Assembly (NCBI GenBank): GCA_007121465.1
Contig: SKKL01000138.1
Location: 1 to 40,914 of the forward strand
Origin: Acidimicrobiales bacterium
GTDB lineage: Bacteria > Actinomycetota > Acidimicrobiia > Acidimicrobiales > SKKL01
Length of the DNA stretch: 40,914 nt
Reading direction: 5' to 3'
In this document: positions 1 to 8,669 of the stretch, piece by piece
How positions within the stretch are numbered: the first letter of the stretch is position 1
Layout: the number at the start of each line of letters is the position of its first letter
Notes under the pieces: generated by a model
The model's database searches: none
Told to the model about the DNA's origin: nothing
What the model saw: only the letters and a program-made list of their open reading frames with translations
Position numbers and translations under genes: made by a program

Positions 1-1
1 C

Positions 2-856
2 ACCAGGTACGAGGACCATCTCCGGGCCTGGTTCCTCGCCTACGCACGGGAAGTATCGGATCAGTACGCACGGGAAGGATCGGATCAGCCGGCGACCGAG
101 CCACCGCCCGACGCGGACCGCGATGAGAAGAACGGCGCCGAGCCTTCGTACACGCAGTCATCGCGCAAGGCCCGCTCTCGACGCCACTCCGGCCCCCTCG
201 TCGGCGTTGCCCTGCTCCTGTCCCTTGCACTTGTCGGCGCAGTGCTAGCCCAGCAAGGAAGCAGAACACAGGAACTGATGGAAGGTCCGACCGATCTGAG
301 CGAGATTCCCGCCCAGTGTCCCGAGGAGTTCCGTGGCCTCGACGGGCCGAGGACCCATGAGCTTTTCGCTCTGACCCAGGTCTGGGTGCTTGTCTCAGCC
401 GCCGATTTCGCCCATCCCGATGAGGTGGACGGACTGACTGACGAGGAACGAGAGATGGCGGCCTACTACGAGGCCGATCCGGCACACGTGATCCAGTCTC
501 TACAAGGTGAGACGGTCCGAGGTAGCGAAGTTCCCGAGCGCGCCTTCCTCGGGCGGCAAATGGCTGCCGACACCTTGCGAAGCCTCGAGGCGGGAGACCC
601 GGTTCTGCTTGGCTTCGGCTCCTTCGGCGTCAGCACTGCGATCTCGATCGGCGACAGCGACGTCCGGTTCCTGGGCATGTGCGCCGAGGAGAACTTCGGG
701 CCGCGCCTGGCCGAGATCAACGACTATCTCGAGGCAAATCGCAGCGAGGAGATCGGCAGCAGGTCCGAGCGAGTCATCGAGTTCGCAGCCGACCCCGACG
801 GGATGTTGCTGGAGGCAACCGAATTGATCTACGGGCCCGTCGAACCGGTCGAGTGA
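2..856 (+). CDS. Hypothetical membrane-anchored protein, 5' truncated by window edge
   Basis: Reading frame 2 is open from the window start to the TGA at 856. It has a charged N-terminal part, one hydrophobic stretch (GPLVGVALLLSLALVGAVLA), then an extracellular-type domain. No family recognised. Confidence 0.7.
   Translation, partial: TRYEDHLRAWFLAYAREVSDQYAREGSDQPATEPPPDADRDEKNGAEPSYTQSSRKARSRRHSGPLVGVALLLSLALVGAVLAQQGSRTQELMEGPTDLSEIPAQCPEEFRGLDGPRTHELFALTQVWVLVSAADFAHPDEVDGLTDEEREMAAYYEADPAHVIQSLQGETVRGSEVPERAFLGRQMAADTLRSLEAGDPVLLGFGSFGVSTAISIGDSDVRFLGMCAEENFGPRLAEINDYLEANRSEEIGSRSERVIEFAADPDGMLLEATELIYGPVEPVE
41..88 (+). repeat. Two-copy 24-bp tandem repeat inside the first CDS
   Basis: tacgcacgggaagtatcggatcag / tacgcacgggaaggatcggatcag, one mismatch; encodes YAREVSDQ-YAREGSDQ. 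Confidence 0.9.
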
Positions 857-866
857 TCCGATCGGA

Positions 867-885
867 TAGCCCGCCGAGCGGGCTA
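867..885. terminator. Bidirectional hairpin terminator between convergent genes
   Basis: TAGCCCGC-CGA-GCGGGCTA, perfect 8-bp stem; overlaps the TAG stop of the 883-2097 gene. No T-tract. Confidence 0.55.
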
Positions 886-2097
886 CTCGATGCGGAGGCC
901 GGAGATGGCCCGGGCGATCACCAGCTGCTGGATCTGCTCGGTCCCCTCGAAGATGTCGTAGATCTTGGCGTCGCGGTGGAAGCGCTCGACCGGGTAGTCG
1001 GTGACATAGCCGTAGCCGCCGAGGATCTGCATCGCCCGCTCGGTGGTCCACACCGCGACACGACCGGCCTTGAGCTTGGCCATCGAGCCCTCGGCGTGCT
1101 TGAACTGGCGCTGCTTGCCGAGCCAGGCCGCCCGCCACACGAGCATGCGGGCGGCGTCGATCTCGGTGGCCATGTCGGCGAGCATGAAGGCGATCGACTG
1201 GTTCTGGATGATCGGCCGGCCGAACTGCACGCGCTCCTTGGCGTAGTCGAGCGAGTACTCATAGGCGGCCCGGGCGATGCCGATGGCCTGGGCGCCGACC
1301 GCGGGCCGGGTGGCCTCGAAGGTCTGCATGGCGGCCTGGGAGTTGCCCGGCTTGCCCTCACGCACTCGGGCGAGGCGCTCGTCGAGCTTCTCTTTTCCGC
1401 CGAGCAGACACGCGCCGGGGATCCGCACATCCTCGAGGATCACCTCGGCGGTGTGGCTGGCCCGGATGCCGTGCTTCTGGAACTTCTGGCCCTGGGACAG
1501 ACCCTTGATGCCGGGCGGAACGACGAAGCTGGCGTGACCCTTCGATCCGAGCTCGGGATCGACGACTGCGACCACGACGTGGATGTCGGCGATGCCACCG
1601 TTGGTGATCCAGGTCTTGGTGCCGTTGAGGACCCACTCGTCGGTGGCCTCGTCATAGACAGCCCGGGTGCGCATGGCGGCAACGTCGGAGCCTGCGTCGG
1701 GCTCGGAGGAGCAGAACGCGCCGAGCTTCACGTCGTCGGCGTCGCCGTAGCACTGGGGCACCCACTCCATGACCTGGTCGGAGGTGCCCGAGGCGGCGAT
1801 TCCCGCGGCGGCGAGGGCGCTGCCCATGATCGACAGGCCGATACCGGCGTCGCCCCAGAACATCTCCTCGAGAGCCACCGGCATGGTGAGCCCCGTGGGG
1901 TCGCCCATCATCGCCTGAGCCATGAAGTCCCAGCCGTAGAGGCCGATCTTGGCCGCCTCCTGCACGACCGGCCACGGGAACTCCTCGCGCTCGTCCCACT
2001 CCTGAGCTGCGGGGCGGATCACGTCACGGGCGAAGTCGTGGACCCACTGCTGGATCTGCTGCTGGTCGTCGTTCAGGGCGAAGGAGGGGTCAGACAC
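883..2097 (-). CDS. Acyl-CoA dehydrogenase
   Basis: 404 aa; SSEPDAGSDVAAM and C-terminal GGYGYVTDYPVERFHRDAKIYDIFEGTEQIQQLVIAR are typical ACAD signatures. GTG start. Confidence 0.93.
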   Translation of the reverse strand: MSDPSFALNDDQQQIQQWVHDFARDVIRPAAQEWDEREEFPWPVVQEAAKIGLYGWDFMAQAMMGDPTGLTMPVALEEMFWGDAGIGLSIMGSALAAAGIAASGTSDQVMEWVPQCYGDADDVKLGAFCSSEPDAGSDVAAMRTRAVYDEATDEWVLNGTKTWITNGGIADIHVVVAVVDPELGSKGHASFVVPPGIKGLSQGQKFQKHGIRASHTAEVILEDVRIPGACLLGGKEKLDERLARVREGKPGNSQAAMQTFEATRPAVGAQAIGIARAAYEYSLDYAKERVQFGRPIIQNQSIAFMLADMATEIDAARMLVWRAAWLGKQRQFKHAEGSMAKLKAGRVAVWTTERAMQILGGYGYVTDYPVERFHRDAKIYDIFEGTEQIQQLVIARAISGLRIE

Positions 2098-2143
2098 GAC
2101 GGGACTCTTTCATCGGGAGGGGTGGGGGGGGCACGGGCGAGGT

Positions 2144-2185
2144 TACCAAGTGGTAGGCCCGTCGGCCCAGCCTACCGACGGTAGG
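2144..2185. promoter_or_regulatory. Two palindromes upstream of the acyl-CoA dehydrogenase gene (candidate operators)
   Basis: TACCA-AG-TGGTA (2144-2155) and CCTACCG-A-CGGTAGG (2171-2185), both exact inverted repeats. Confidence 0.45.
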
Positions 2186-2187
2186 GC

Positions 2188-3543
2188 TCAGTTTCCCCGT
2201 CGGACGGTGGTGCCCGACGGACCGTCGTCGAGCACCCACCCGGCCGCCTGGATCTCGTCACGCAGCCGGTCGGCGGTGGCGAAGTCCTTCGCCGCCCGCG
2301 CGTCCTCTCGGGCCTGGGCCTTGGCGACGATCTCCTCGGGGACCTCGTCGGGCTCCTCGGACAGCTCGAGTCCGACCGCTCCACACATCGACCGCACCGC
2401 AGCCGAGAGCGGCTCGGCCGACTCGTCGTCGTCCATGTCGAGCGCCTGATGGGCGGCGCGCACCGCTCGGAACACCACGTCGAGCGCGCCGGCGGTGTTG
2501 AGATCCTCGTCCATGAGGGCACGGAACTGCTCGATCACCTCGGGAGCCGGGTCGACGTCGGGCAGATCGGCGGTACGGCGGGCGAACGCGTCGAGGCGCG
2601 CCACCGCCTGGCGGGCGTCGGCGATGGAGTCCTTGGTGACCTCCATCGGCGACCGGTAGTGCGAGCGCAGCACCAGCATCCGGTAGGCACGGGGATCGGT
2701 GTTGGCGACCAGGTCGGGGAGGTTCACGAAGTTGCCGAGCGACTTCGACATCTTCTCGCCCTCGACCTCGACGAAGCCGTTGTGCATCCAGAGCCGGGCG
2801 AAGGGCCGACCGATGCCGATGGCCTGGGCCCGCTCGTTCTCGTGGTGGGGGAAGCGCAGGTCGATGCCACCCCCGTGGAGGTCGAAATCGTCGCCGAGCA
2901 GCCCGAGGGACATGACGACGCACTCGGTGTGCCACCCGGGCCGGCCGCCACCCCACGGCGACGGCCACGACGGCTCGCCCTCCTTGGACTTCTTCCAGAG
3001 CACGAAGTCGACCGGCGAGCGCTTCTCGGCGTTGGCCTCGATGCGGGCACCGGCCTGCAACGACTCGACGTCCTGGCGGGCGAGCTGCCCGTAGCCCTCG
3101 ATGGTGGACACCTCGAGGTAGACACCGTCGGACAGCTCGTAGGCGTGGCCCCGCTCGATCAGGTCAGCGATGAGATCGACCATCTGGTCGACCCACTCGG
3201 TGGCGCGGGGGCTGTGGGTCGGGCGGGCCACCCCGATGGCCTCCATGGCGTCGAACCACTCGGCCTCGTACTGCTCGGCCACGGCGGTGGTCGACCGACC
3301 CTCGGCGTTGGCCTTCTCGATGATCTTGTCGTCGATGTCGGTCACGTTCGACACGAAGAAGACCTCGAGCCCGGACCACTCGAGGTAGCGGCGCACCACG
3401 TCGAACACGAGCGCCATGCGCCCGTGCCCCACGTGGGGAGGCCCGTAGACCGTGGGGCCACACACGTACATCGAGACCTTTCCCGGGTCGCGAGGTTCGA
3501 GGGGCACCGTGGTGCCAGTGGCGGTGTCGTGGAGACGGATCAC
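2188..3543 (-). CDS. cysS: Cysteine--tRNA ligase
   Basis: CGPTVYGPPHVGHGR (HIGH motif), HGGGIDLRFPHHENE, EKMSKSLGNF (KMSKS). Start taken as GTG 3543 (VIRLHDTATG), not the upstream ORF start. Confidence 0.93.
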   Translation of the reverse strand: MIRLHDTATGTTVPLEPRDPGKVSMYVCGPTVYGPPHVGHGRMALVFDVVRRYLEWSGLEVFFVSNVTDIDDKIIEKANAEGRSTTAVAEQYEAEWFDAMEAIGVARPTHSPRATEWVDQMVDLIADLIERGHAYELSDGVYLEVSTIEGYGQLARQDVESLQAGARIEANAEKRSPVDFVLWKKSKEGEPSWPSPWGGGRPGWHTECVVMSLGLLGDDFDLHGGGIDLRFPHHENERAQAIGIGRPFARLWMHNGFVEVEGEKMSKSLGNFVNLPDLVANTDPRAYRMLVLRSHYRSPMEVTKDSIADARQAVARLDAFARRTADLPDVDPAPEVIEQFRALMDEDLNTAGALDVVFRAVRAAHQALDMDDDESAEPLSAAVRSMCGAVGLELSEEPDEVPEEIVAKAQAREDARAAKDFATADRLRDEIQAAGWVLDDGPSGTTVRRGN

Positions 3544-3622
3544 GGCGACCACGCTAGCCACGGGGGAGACACCGTCGGTTCGCTTTCCGGCGGGCGAGAC
3601 CCGGCTTGTAGCCTGTGGCACC

Positions 3623-6199
3623 GTGACTGCCCGGACCGAACGACGCATCCCCGACAAGCCCGCCCTCGACGGACTCGAGGACAAGTGGGATGCCGTATGG
3701 GACTCCGAGCACATCTTCCGCTTCGATCGGACCAAGACCCGCGACGAGATCTTCTCGATCGACACGCCGCCGCCCACGGTCAGCGGATCGCTCCACGTCG
3801 GGCACGTGTTCAGCTACACCCACACCGACGCCGTGGCCCGCTACCAGCGCATGCGGGGCCGCGAGGTCTTCTACCCGATGGGATGGGACGACAACGGCCT
3901 GCCCACCGAGCGACGCGTGCAGAACTACTTCGGGGTCCGGTGCGATCCGTCGTTGCACCACGACCCCGACTTCGAACCACCGGAGAAGCCGGGCAAGGAC
4001 CAGATCCCCATCTCACGCCCCAACTTCATCGAGCTGTGCCACCGGCTCACCGCCGACGACGAGAAGGCCTTCGAGAACCTGTGGCGCCACCTCGGCCTGT
4101 CGGTCGACTGGACCCTCACCTACGCCACCATCGACGACCGCTCCCAGCGGGCCGCCCAGCGGGCGTTCCTCCGCAACCTCGAGCGGGGCGAGGCCTACCA
4201 GACCGAGGCGCCGTGCCTGTGGGACGTCACGTTCCGCACCGCCGTCGCCCAGGCCGAGCTCGAAGACCGTGAGCGGCCCGGCGCCTACCACGCCCTCGCC
4301 TTCACTCGCAGCGACGGACAGGGCGATGTCGTCATCGAGACGACCCGGCCGGAGCTGTTGCCTGCCTGTGTCGCCCTCGTCGCTCACCCCGACGACGAGC
4401 GCTACCAGCCGCTGTTCGGCACGACGGTCACCACTCCCCTCTTCGGGGTCGAGGTGCCAGTGCGGGCCCATGAGCTCGCCGACCCGGAGAAGGGGTCGGG
4501 CATCGCCATGATCTGCACCTTCGGCGACACCACCGACGTCACCTGGTGGCGCGAGCTCGACCTCCCGGTGCGGGCGGTGATCGGCTGGGACGGACGCTTC
4601 ACCCCCGATCCGCCTCCCGGCATCGAGGGACCCGGTGTCGAGGCCTACGCCGAGCTGGCCGGCAAGCCCGTGTTCTCGGCCCAGAAGCGGATCGTCGAGC
4701 TGCTGGGCGAGTCGGGAGCGCTCCTCGGCGAGCCCCGCCCCATCTCCCATGCGGTGAAGTTCTTCGAGAAGGGCGACAAGCCCCTCGAGATCGTCACGAC
4801 CCGCCAGTGGTACATCCGCAACGGCGGTCGCGACGCCGACCTCCGAGAGGCCCTGTTGCGCCGGGGCGACCAGATCGACTGGCACCCCGCCTACATGCGA
4901 TCTCGGTACGAGTCGTGGGTCAACGGGCTCAACGGCGACTGGCTGATCAGTCGCCAGCGCTTCTTCGGCGTGCCCCTCCCGGTCTGGTACCGCCTCGACG
5001 AGCACGGCCAGCCGGTCTACGACTCCCCCCTCGTGCCCGACCAGGCCGCGCTGCCCATCGACCCGTCCGACGACGTGCCGCCCGGCTACACCGAGGAGCA
5101 GCGCGGCGCCCCGGGTGGGTTCATCGGCGACCCCGACGTGATGGACACCTGGGCCACCTCCTCGCTCACCCCCCAGATCGCGTGCGGGTGGGAGGAGGAC
5201 CCCGACCTCTTCGAGCGCACCTACCCGATGGACCTGCGCCCCCAGGCCCACGACATCATCCGCACCTGGCTGTTCTCGACGGTGGTCCGCTCCCACCTCG
5301 ACCTCGACCAGGTTCCGTGGGCCCACGCAGCCATCTCGGGCTGGGTCCTCGATCCCGACCGCAAGAAGATGTCGAAGTCCAAGGGCAATGTCGTCACCCC
5401 TCTCGACCTGCTGGAGCAGTACGGCTCCGACGCCGTCCGCTACTGGGCCGCCTCGGGCCGGCCCGGCACCGACACCGCCTTCGACGACGGGCAGATGAAG
5501 ATCGGGCGTCGCCTCGCCATCAAGATCCTCAACGCCAGCCGGTTCGCTCTCGGCCTCGGCGGCGACGGCAGCGCTGACCCCGCAGCGATCACCGAGCCAC
5601 TCGACCGAGCAATGCTCGCCCGCCTCGCCACCCTGGTCGACGAGGCGACACGAGCCTTCGACGACTTCGACTACGCCCGGGCCCTCGAACGCACCGAGTC
5701 GTTCTTCTGGAGCTTCTGCGACGACTACCTCGAGCTGGTGAAGGGCCGGGCCTACGGAGCGTTCGGCGACGAGGCCGCTCGCTCGGCCCAGAGCTCCCTC
5801 GAGATCGCTCTGTCGACCATGCTCCGGCTGTTCGCCCCGTTCCTGCCCTTCGTGACCGAGGAGGTCTGGTCGTGGTGGCAGGAGGGGTCGGTGCACCGCT
5901 CGGACTGGCCGACCGCCGACGCCTTCGGCGACCTTTCCCAGGCTCAGCCCTACCTGCTCGACTTCGCCGGCGAGGCCCTGCGCGAGATCCGCAAGGCCAA
6001 GACCGATGCCAAGCGCTCTCTGCGCACCCCGGTCGATCGAGTCGACGTTCGGGCGACGAGCGAGCACCTGGGGATCCTCGACTTGGTGAAACGCGACGTC
6101 ATGGAAGCCGGCGTCGTCGCCGAGGTGTTCGGCCACGGGGACCCCTCGGCGATCCCACCGAAGGTCACGGTCACGTTGGAACCGGTACCCGAGGACTGA
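3623..6199 (+). CDS. valS: Valine--tRNA ligase
   Basis: PPPTVSGSLHVGHVFSYTHTD, MGWDDNGLPTERRVQNYFGVRCDP, DPDRKKMSKSKGNVVTP. Start taken as GTG 3623. Confidence 0.93.
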   Translation: MTARTERRIPDKPALDGLEDKWDAVWDSEHIFRFDRTKTRDEIFSIDTPPPTVSGSLHVGHVFSYTHTDAVARYQRMRGREVFYPMGWDDNGLPTERRVQNYFGVRCDPSLHHDPDFEPPEKPGKDQIPISRPNFIELCHRLTADDEKAFENLWRHLGLSVDWTLTYATIDDRSQRAAQRAFLRNLERGEAYQTEAPCLWDVTFRTAVAQAELEDRERPGAYHALAFTRSDGQGDVVIETTRPELLPACVALVAHPDDERYQPLFGTTVTTPLFGVEVPVRAHELADPEKGSGIAMICTFGDTTDVTWWRELDLPVRAVIGWDGRFTPDPPPGIEGPGVEAYAELAGKPVFSAQKRIVELLGESGALLGEPRPISHAVKFFEKGDKPLEIVTTRQWYIRNGGRDADLREALLRRGDQIDWHPAYMRSRYESWVNGLNGDWLISRQRFFGVPLPVWYRLDEHGQPVYDSPLVPDQAALPIDPSDDVPPGYTEEQRGAPGGFIGDPDVMDTWATSSLTPQIACGWEEDPDLFERTYPMDLRPQAHDIIRTWLFSTVVRSHLDLDQVPWAHAAISGWVLDPDRKKMSKSKGNVVTPLDLLEQYGSDAVRYWAASGRPGTDTAFDDGQMKIGRRLAIKILNASRFALGLGGDGSADPAAITEPLDRAMLARLATLVDEATRAFDDFDYARALERTESFFWSFCDDYLELVKGRAYGAFGDEAARSAQSSLEIALSTMLRLFAPFLPFVTEEVWSWWQEGSVHRSDWPTADAFGDLSQAQPYLLDFAGEALREIRKAKTDAKRSLRTPVDRVDVRATSEHLGILDLVKRDVMEAGVVAEVFGHGDPSAIPPKVTVTLEPVPED

Positions 6200-6208
6200 C
6201 GCCGCCGG

Positions 6209-7357
6209 TCAGGTCGGGTCGCTGTCCCCGGACGTTCCCTCGGACTCGGCACGGTCGCCCTTGGCGCGGTGGATGTCGGGGTCGGTGATCTCCGGTTCCG
6301 TCGAGGTGTCGCTCCCGAGCACCGGAGCCGGTGGCGGTGCCGGATCGCCGGTGACCGCGGTCGTCTCGGCGACATCGTTGCGGAGCCACACGGCCCGCTG
6401 GGGGAAGGGGATCTCGATGCCCTCGGCGTCGAACCTGTCCTTGATCCGGGCTCGGAGCTCGCGCTGGAGGCCCCACTGCTTCCCGGGTTGGGTGGCGATG
6501 ACGAGTCGGATGGCGATGCCGTCGGCCCCGAGCGACTCGACGCCCCACACCTCGGGTGGTGCCAGGATGATCCGAGCCCAGGCCGGCTCCTCGTGAACCT
6601 CACGGGCGACCGCCATGATCGTCTCGCGGGCGTGGTGCAGATCGGTGCTGTAGCCCACCTCGACGTCGAGCAGCGCCCGGGACCAACCCTGAGAGAGGTT
6701 GCCGACCCGGGCGATCTCGCCGTTGGGAACGTGCCACGCCGACCCGTCGAGGGCCCGCAGCTTCGTCGTCCGCAGAGTGACCGCCTCGACCTCTCCCACA
6801 GCCTCACCGACGTCGATGATGTCGCCGACCCCGTACTGGTCCTCGATGAGCATGAAGATGCCGGTGAGGAAGTCCTTCACCAGGCTCTGGGCACCGAAGC
6901 CGAGAGCAACGCCGGCGATGCCCGCACCGGCGATCAGCGGCCCCAGGTTGATCTCGAACTCGCCGAGGATCATCAGGATGGCGAGGCTCCAGATCATCAC
7001 CGTGGCCAGGCTCCGCAACACACTCGAGAGCGTCTCGGCCCGAGCTGCCGCCCGGAGGTTCACCTCCTGGGTGGCCGCCAGCATCGCCGGCCTGAACTTG
7101 GAGATGGCGCCCAGGGTGTTGACCTCGGGGTTGGCCACCCGGGCCGAGAACTTGCGGATGGCCCGACGCACCAGCCGGTTGAACAACCACGCGAGGACCA
7201 CGATGAGCAGGATTCGCGCCGGGCGGGCGAGCAAGAACTCGGACGCGGCCGCGAGGTTCGTGCTCTCGGTGTTCTCGATCACCAGTCGGCAGATCCAGCT
7301 CGGCTCCTCCCCGCAGGCTTCGAAGAGTTGAGTGTCGGAGATCTCGGCGAGCATCAC
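6209..7357 (-). CDS. Mechanosensitive ion channel, MscS family
   Basis: GVALGFGAQSLVKDFLTGIFMLIEDQYGVGDIIDVG...GTVE-like region (AVGEVEAVTLRTTKLRALDGSAWHVPNGEI) is the MscS signature. Start ambiguous (TTG 7366, GTG 7357 or ATG 7354). Confidence 0.92.
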   Translation of the reverse strand: MMLAEISDTQLFEACGEEPSWICRLVIENTESTNLAAASEFLLARPARILLIVVLAWLFNRLVRRAIRKFSARVANPEVNTLGAISKFRPAMLAATQEVNLRAAARAETLSSVLRSLATVMIWSLAILMILGEFEINLGPLIAGAGIAGVALGFGAQSLVKDFLTGIFMLIEDQYGVGDIIDVGEAVGEVEAVTLRTTKLRALDGSAWHVPNGEIARVGNLSQGWSRALLDVEVGYSTDLHHARETIMAVAREVHEEPAWARIILAPPEVWGVESLGADGIAIRLVIATQPGKQWGLQRELRARIKDRFDAEGIEIPFPQRAVWLRNDVAETTAVTGDPAPPPAPVLGSDTSTEPEITDPDIHRAKGDRAESEGTSGDSDPT

Positions 7358-7440
7358 GGGACCCAACCCTAGCGACGCGATCAGCGGTCCCCGCCGGTAC
7401 CGTGCGAGGATCCAGGGACTGCCTGAAGGAGGAGATGCCC

Positions 7441-7842
7441 GTGGCCAACGAGGGCTACCACGAACCGGTCGATCGGTTGAGCGAGAGAACGATGGACCAT
7501 CACCGGGCGATCATCTCGCTGATGGAGGAGCTCGAAGCGGTCGATTGGTACGACCAGCGGGTCGACTCCACCGCCGACGACGAACTCAAGGCAATCCTCG
7601 CCCACAACCGCGACGAGGAGAAGGAGCATGCGGCGATGACCCTCGAGTGGCTCCGTCGGCGCGATCCCAAACTCGACGAGGAACTTCGGACCTACCTGTT
7701 CACCGACGGTCCCGTCGTCGAGGTCGAAGCCGAGGCCATGGGCCGCAACGACGCCCTGGGTGGGCCGACCGACGTCCCGCCCTCCCCCACCGCCGACGGG
7801 TCGCTGGGGATCGGAAGCCTGCGAGGAGAGGAACTTCGATGA
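7441..7842 (+). CDS. Encapsulated ferritin-like cargo protein (EncFtn)
   Basis: HHRAIISLMEELEAVDWYDQRV...AILAHNRDEEKEHAAMTLEWLRRRDP matches encapsulated ferritins (ExxH ligand motif); C-terminal DGSLGIGSLRGEE is an encapsulin targeting-peptide-like tail. SD AGGAGG at 7427-7432 favours GTG 7441 (8-nt spacing) over ATG 7435 (2-nt spacing). Confidence 0.9.
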   Translation: MANEGYHEPVDRLSERTMDHHRAIISLMEELEAVDWYDQRVDSTADDELKAILAHNRDEEKEHAAMTLEWLRRRDPKLDEELRTYLFTDGPVVEVEAEAMGRNDALGGPTDVPPSPTADGSLGIGSLRGEELR

Positions 7843-8645
7843 ACCACCTGATGCGTGACCTGGCCCCGGTGGCCGACGACGCCTGGAACGAGATCACCGA
7901 GGAGGCGACCTCGGTGCTTCGCCAGTTCCTGGCAGCACGCAAGCTCGTCGAGTTCTCCGGACCGAAGGGATGGGCCCACGCGGCCGAGGTATCCGGTCGG
8001 GTCGACCGCCTGAATGGGTCGGCCCACGACGGAGTGAGCGGCGCCCTGCGCCAAGTTCATCCCCTCGTGGAGCTGCGCTCGGACTTCGAGCTCGACCGAT
8101 CCGAACTCGACGCGGTCGAACGTGGCTGTCCCGATCCCGACCTCGAGGCTGCCGCGGAGGCCGCTCGTCGACTCGCCCTGGCCGAGGACACCGCGGTGTT
8201 CGAGGGATACCCCGCCGCGGGGATCAAGGGCATCGCCGAAGCCTCCCCCCACGAGCCGATCACTCTCACCACCGACTACGAGGCCTACCCGAGCTCGGTG
8301 GCCAAAGCCGTCTCCCGGTTGCGTCTCGAAGGCGTCGAGGGACCCTACGGGATCGCCCTCGGGCCACGGTGCTACCAGGGCGTCATGGAGACCACCCAGC
8401 GGGGTGGCTACCCCGTCCTCCAGCACGTCCGCGACATCCTCGGTGGCCCCATCGTGTGGGCGCCCGCGGTGCACGGAGCGATCGTCGTCAGCCTCCGCGG
8501 CGGCGACTTCGAGATGGTCGTCGGCCAGGACGTCTCGATCGGCTACCGGTCCCACACCGAGTCGACGGTGGCGCTGTACCTCGAAGAGAGCATGACCTTC
8601 CGGGCGGTCGGTCCCGAGGCGGGCATCGCTCTCCGCTACGAGTGA
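7839..8645 (+). CDS. Encapsulin shell protein (family 1)
   Basis: MNHLMRDLAPVADDAWNEITEEATSVLRQFLAARKLVEFSGPKGW...VEGPYGIALGPRCYQGVMET...GGDFEMVVGQDVSIGYRSHTESTVALYLEESMTFRA. ATG overlaps the cargo stop (ATGA). Confidence 0.95.
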   Translation: MNHLMRDLAPVADDAWNEITEEATSVLRQFLAARKLVEFSGPKGWAHAAEVSGRVDRLNGSAHDGVSGALRQVHPLVELRSDFELDRSELDAVERGCPDPDLEAAAEAARRLALAEDTAVFEGYPAAGIKGIAEASPHEPITLTTDYEAYPSSVAKAVSRLRLEGVEGPYGIALGPRCYQGVMETTQRGGYPVLQHVRDILGGPIVWAPAVHGAIVVSLRGGDFEMVVGQDVSIGYRSHTESTVALYLEESMTFRAVGPEAGIALRYE

Positions 8646-8647
8646 GC

Positions 8648-8669
8648 GACTGACAGGTCCCTGGCAGTC
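8648..8669 (+). terminator. Hairpin after encapsulin operon
   Basis: GACTG-a-CAGG-tc-CCTG-g-CAGTC, directly after the shell gene stop. Confidence 0.45.

Noticed and set aside
679-2184. Long plus-strand ORF (501 aa) opposite the acyl-CoA dehydrogenase
   Set aside because: Antisense shadow of a clear ACAD; low-complexity His/Gly/Val/Leu/Asp composition typical of complementary-strand ORFs in high-GC DNA.
2449-4272. 607-aa plus-strand ORF over cysS/valS
   Set aside because: Overlaps two certain tRNA ligases; composition is that of an antisense frame.
4013-6136. 707-aa minus-strand ORF opposite valS
   Set aside because: Shadow ORF of valS; no recognisable motif.
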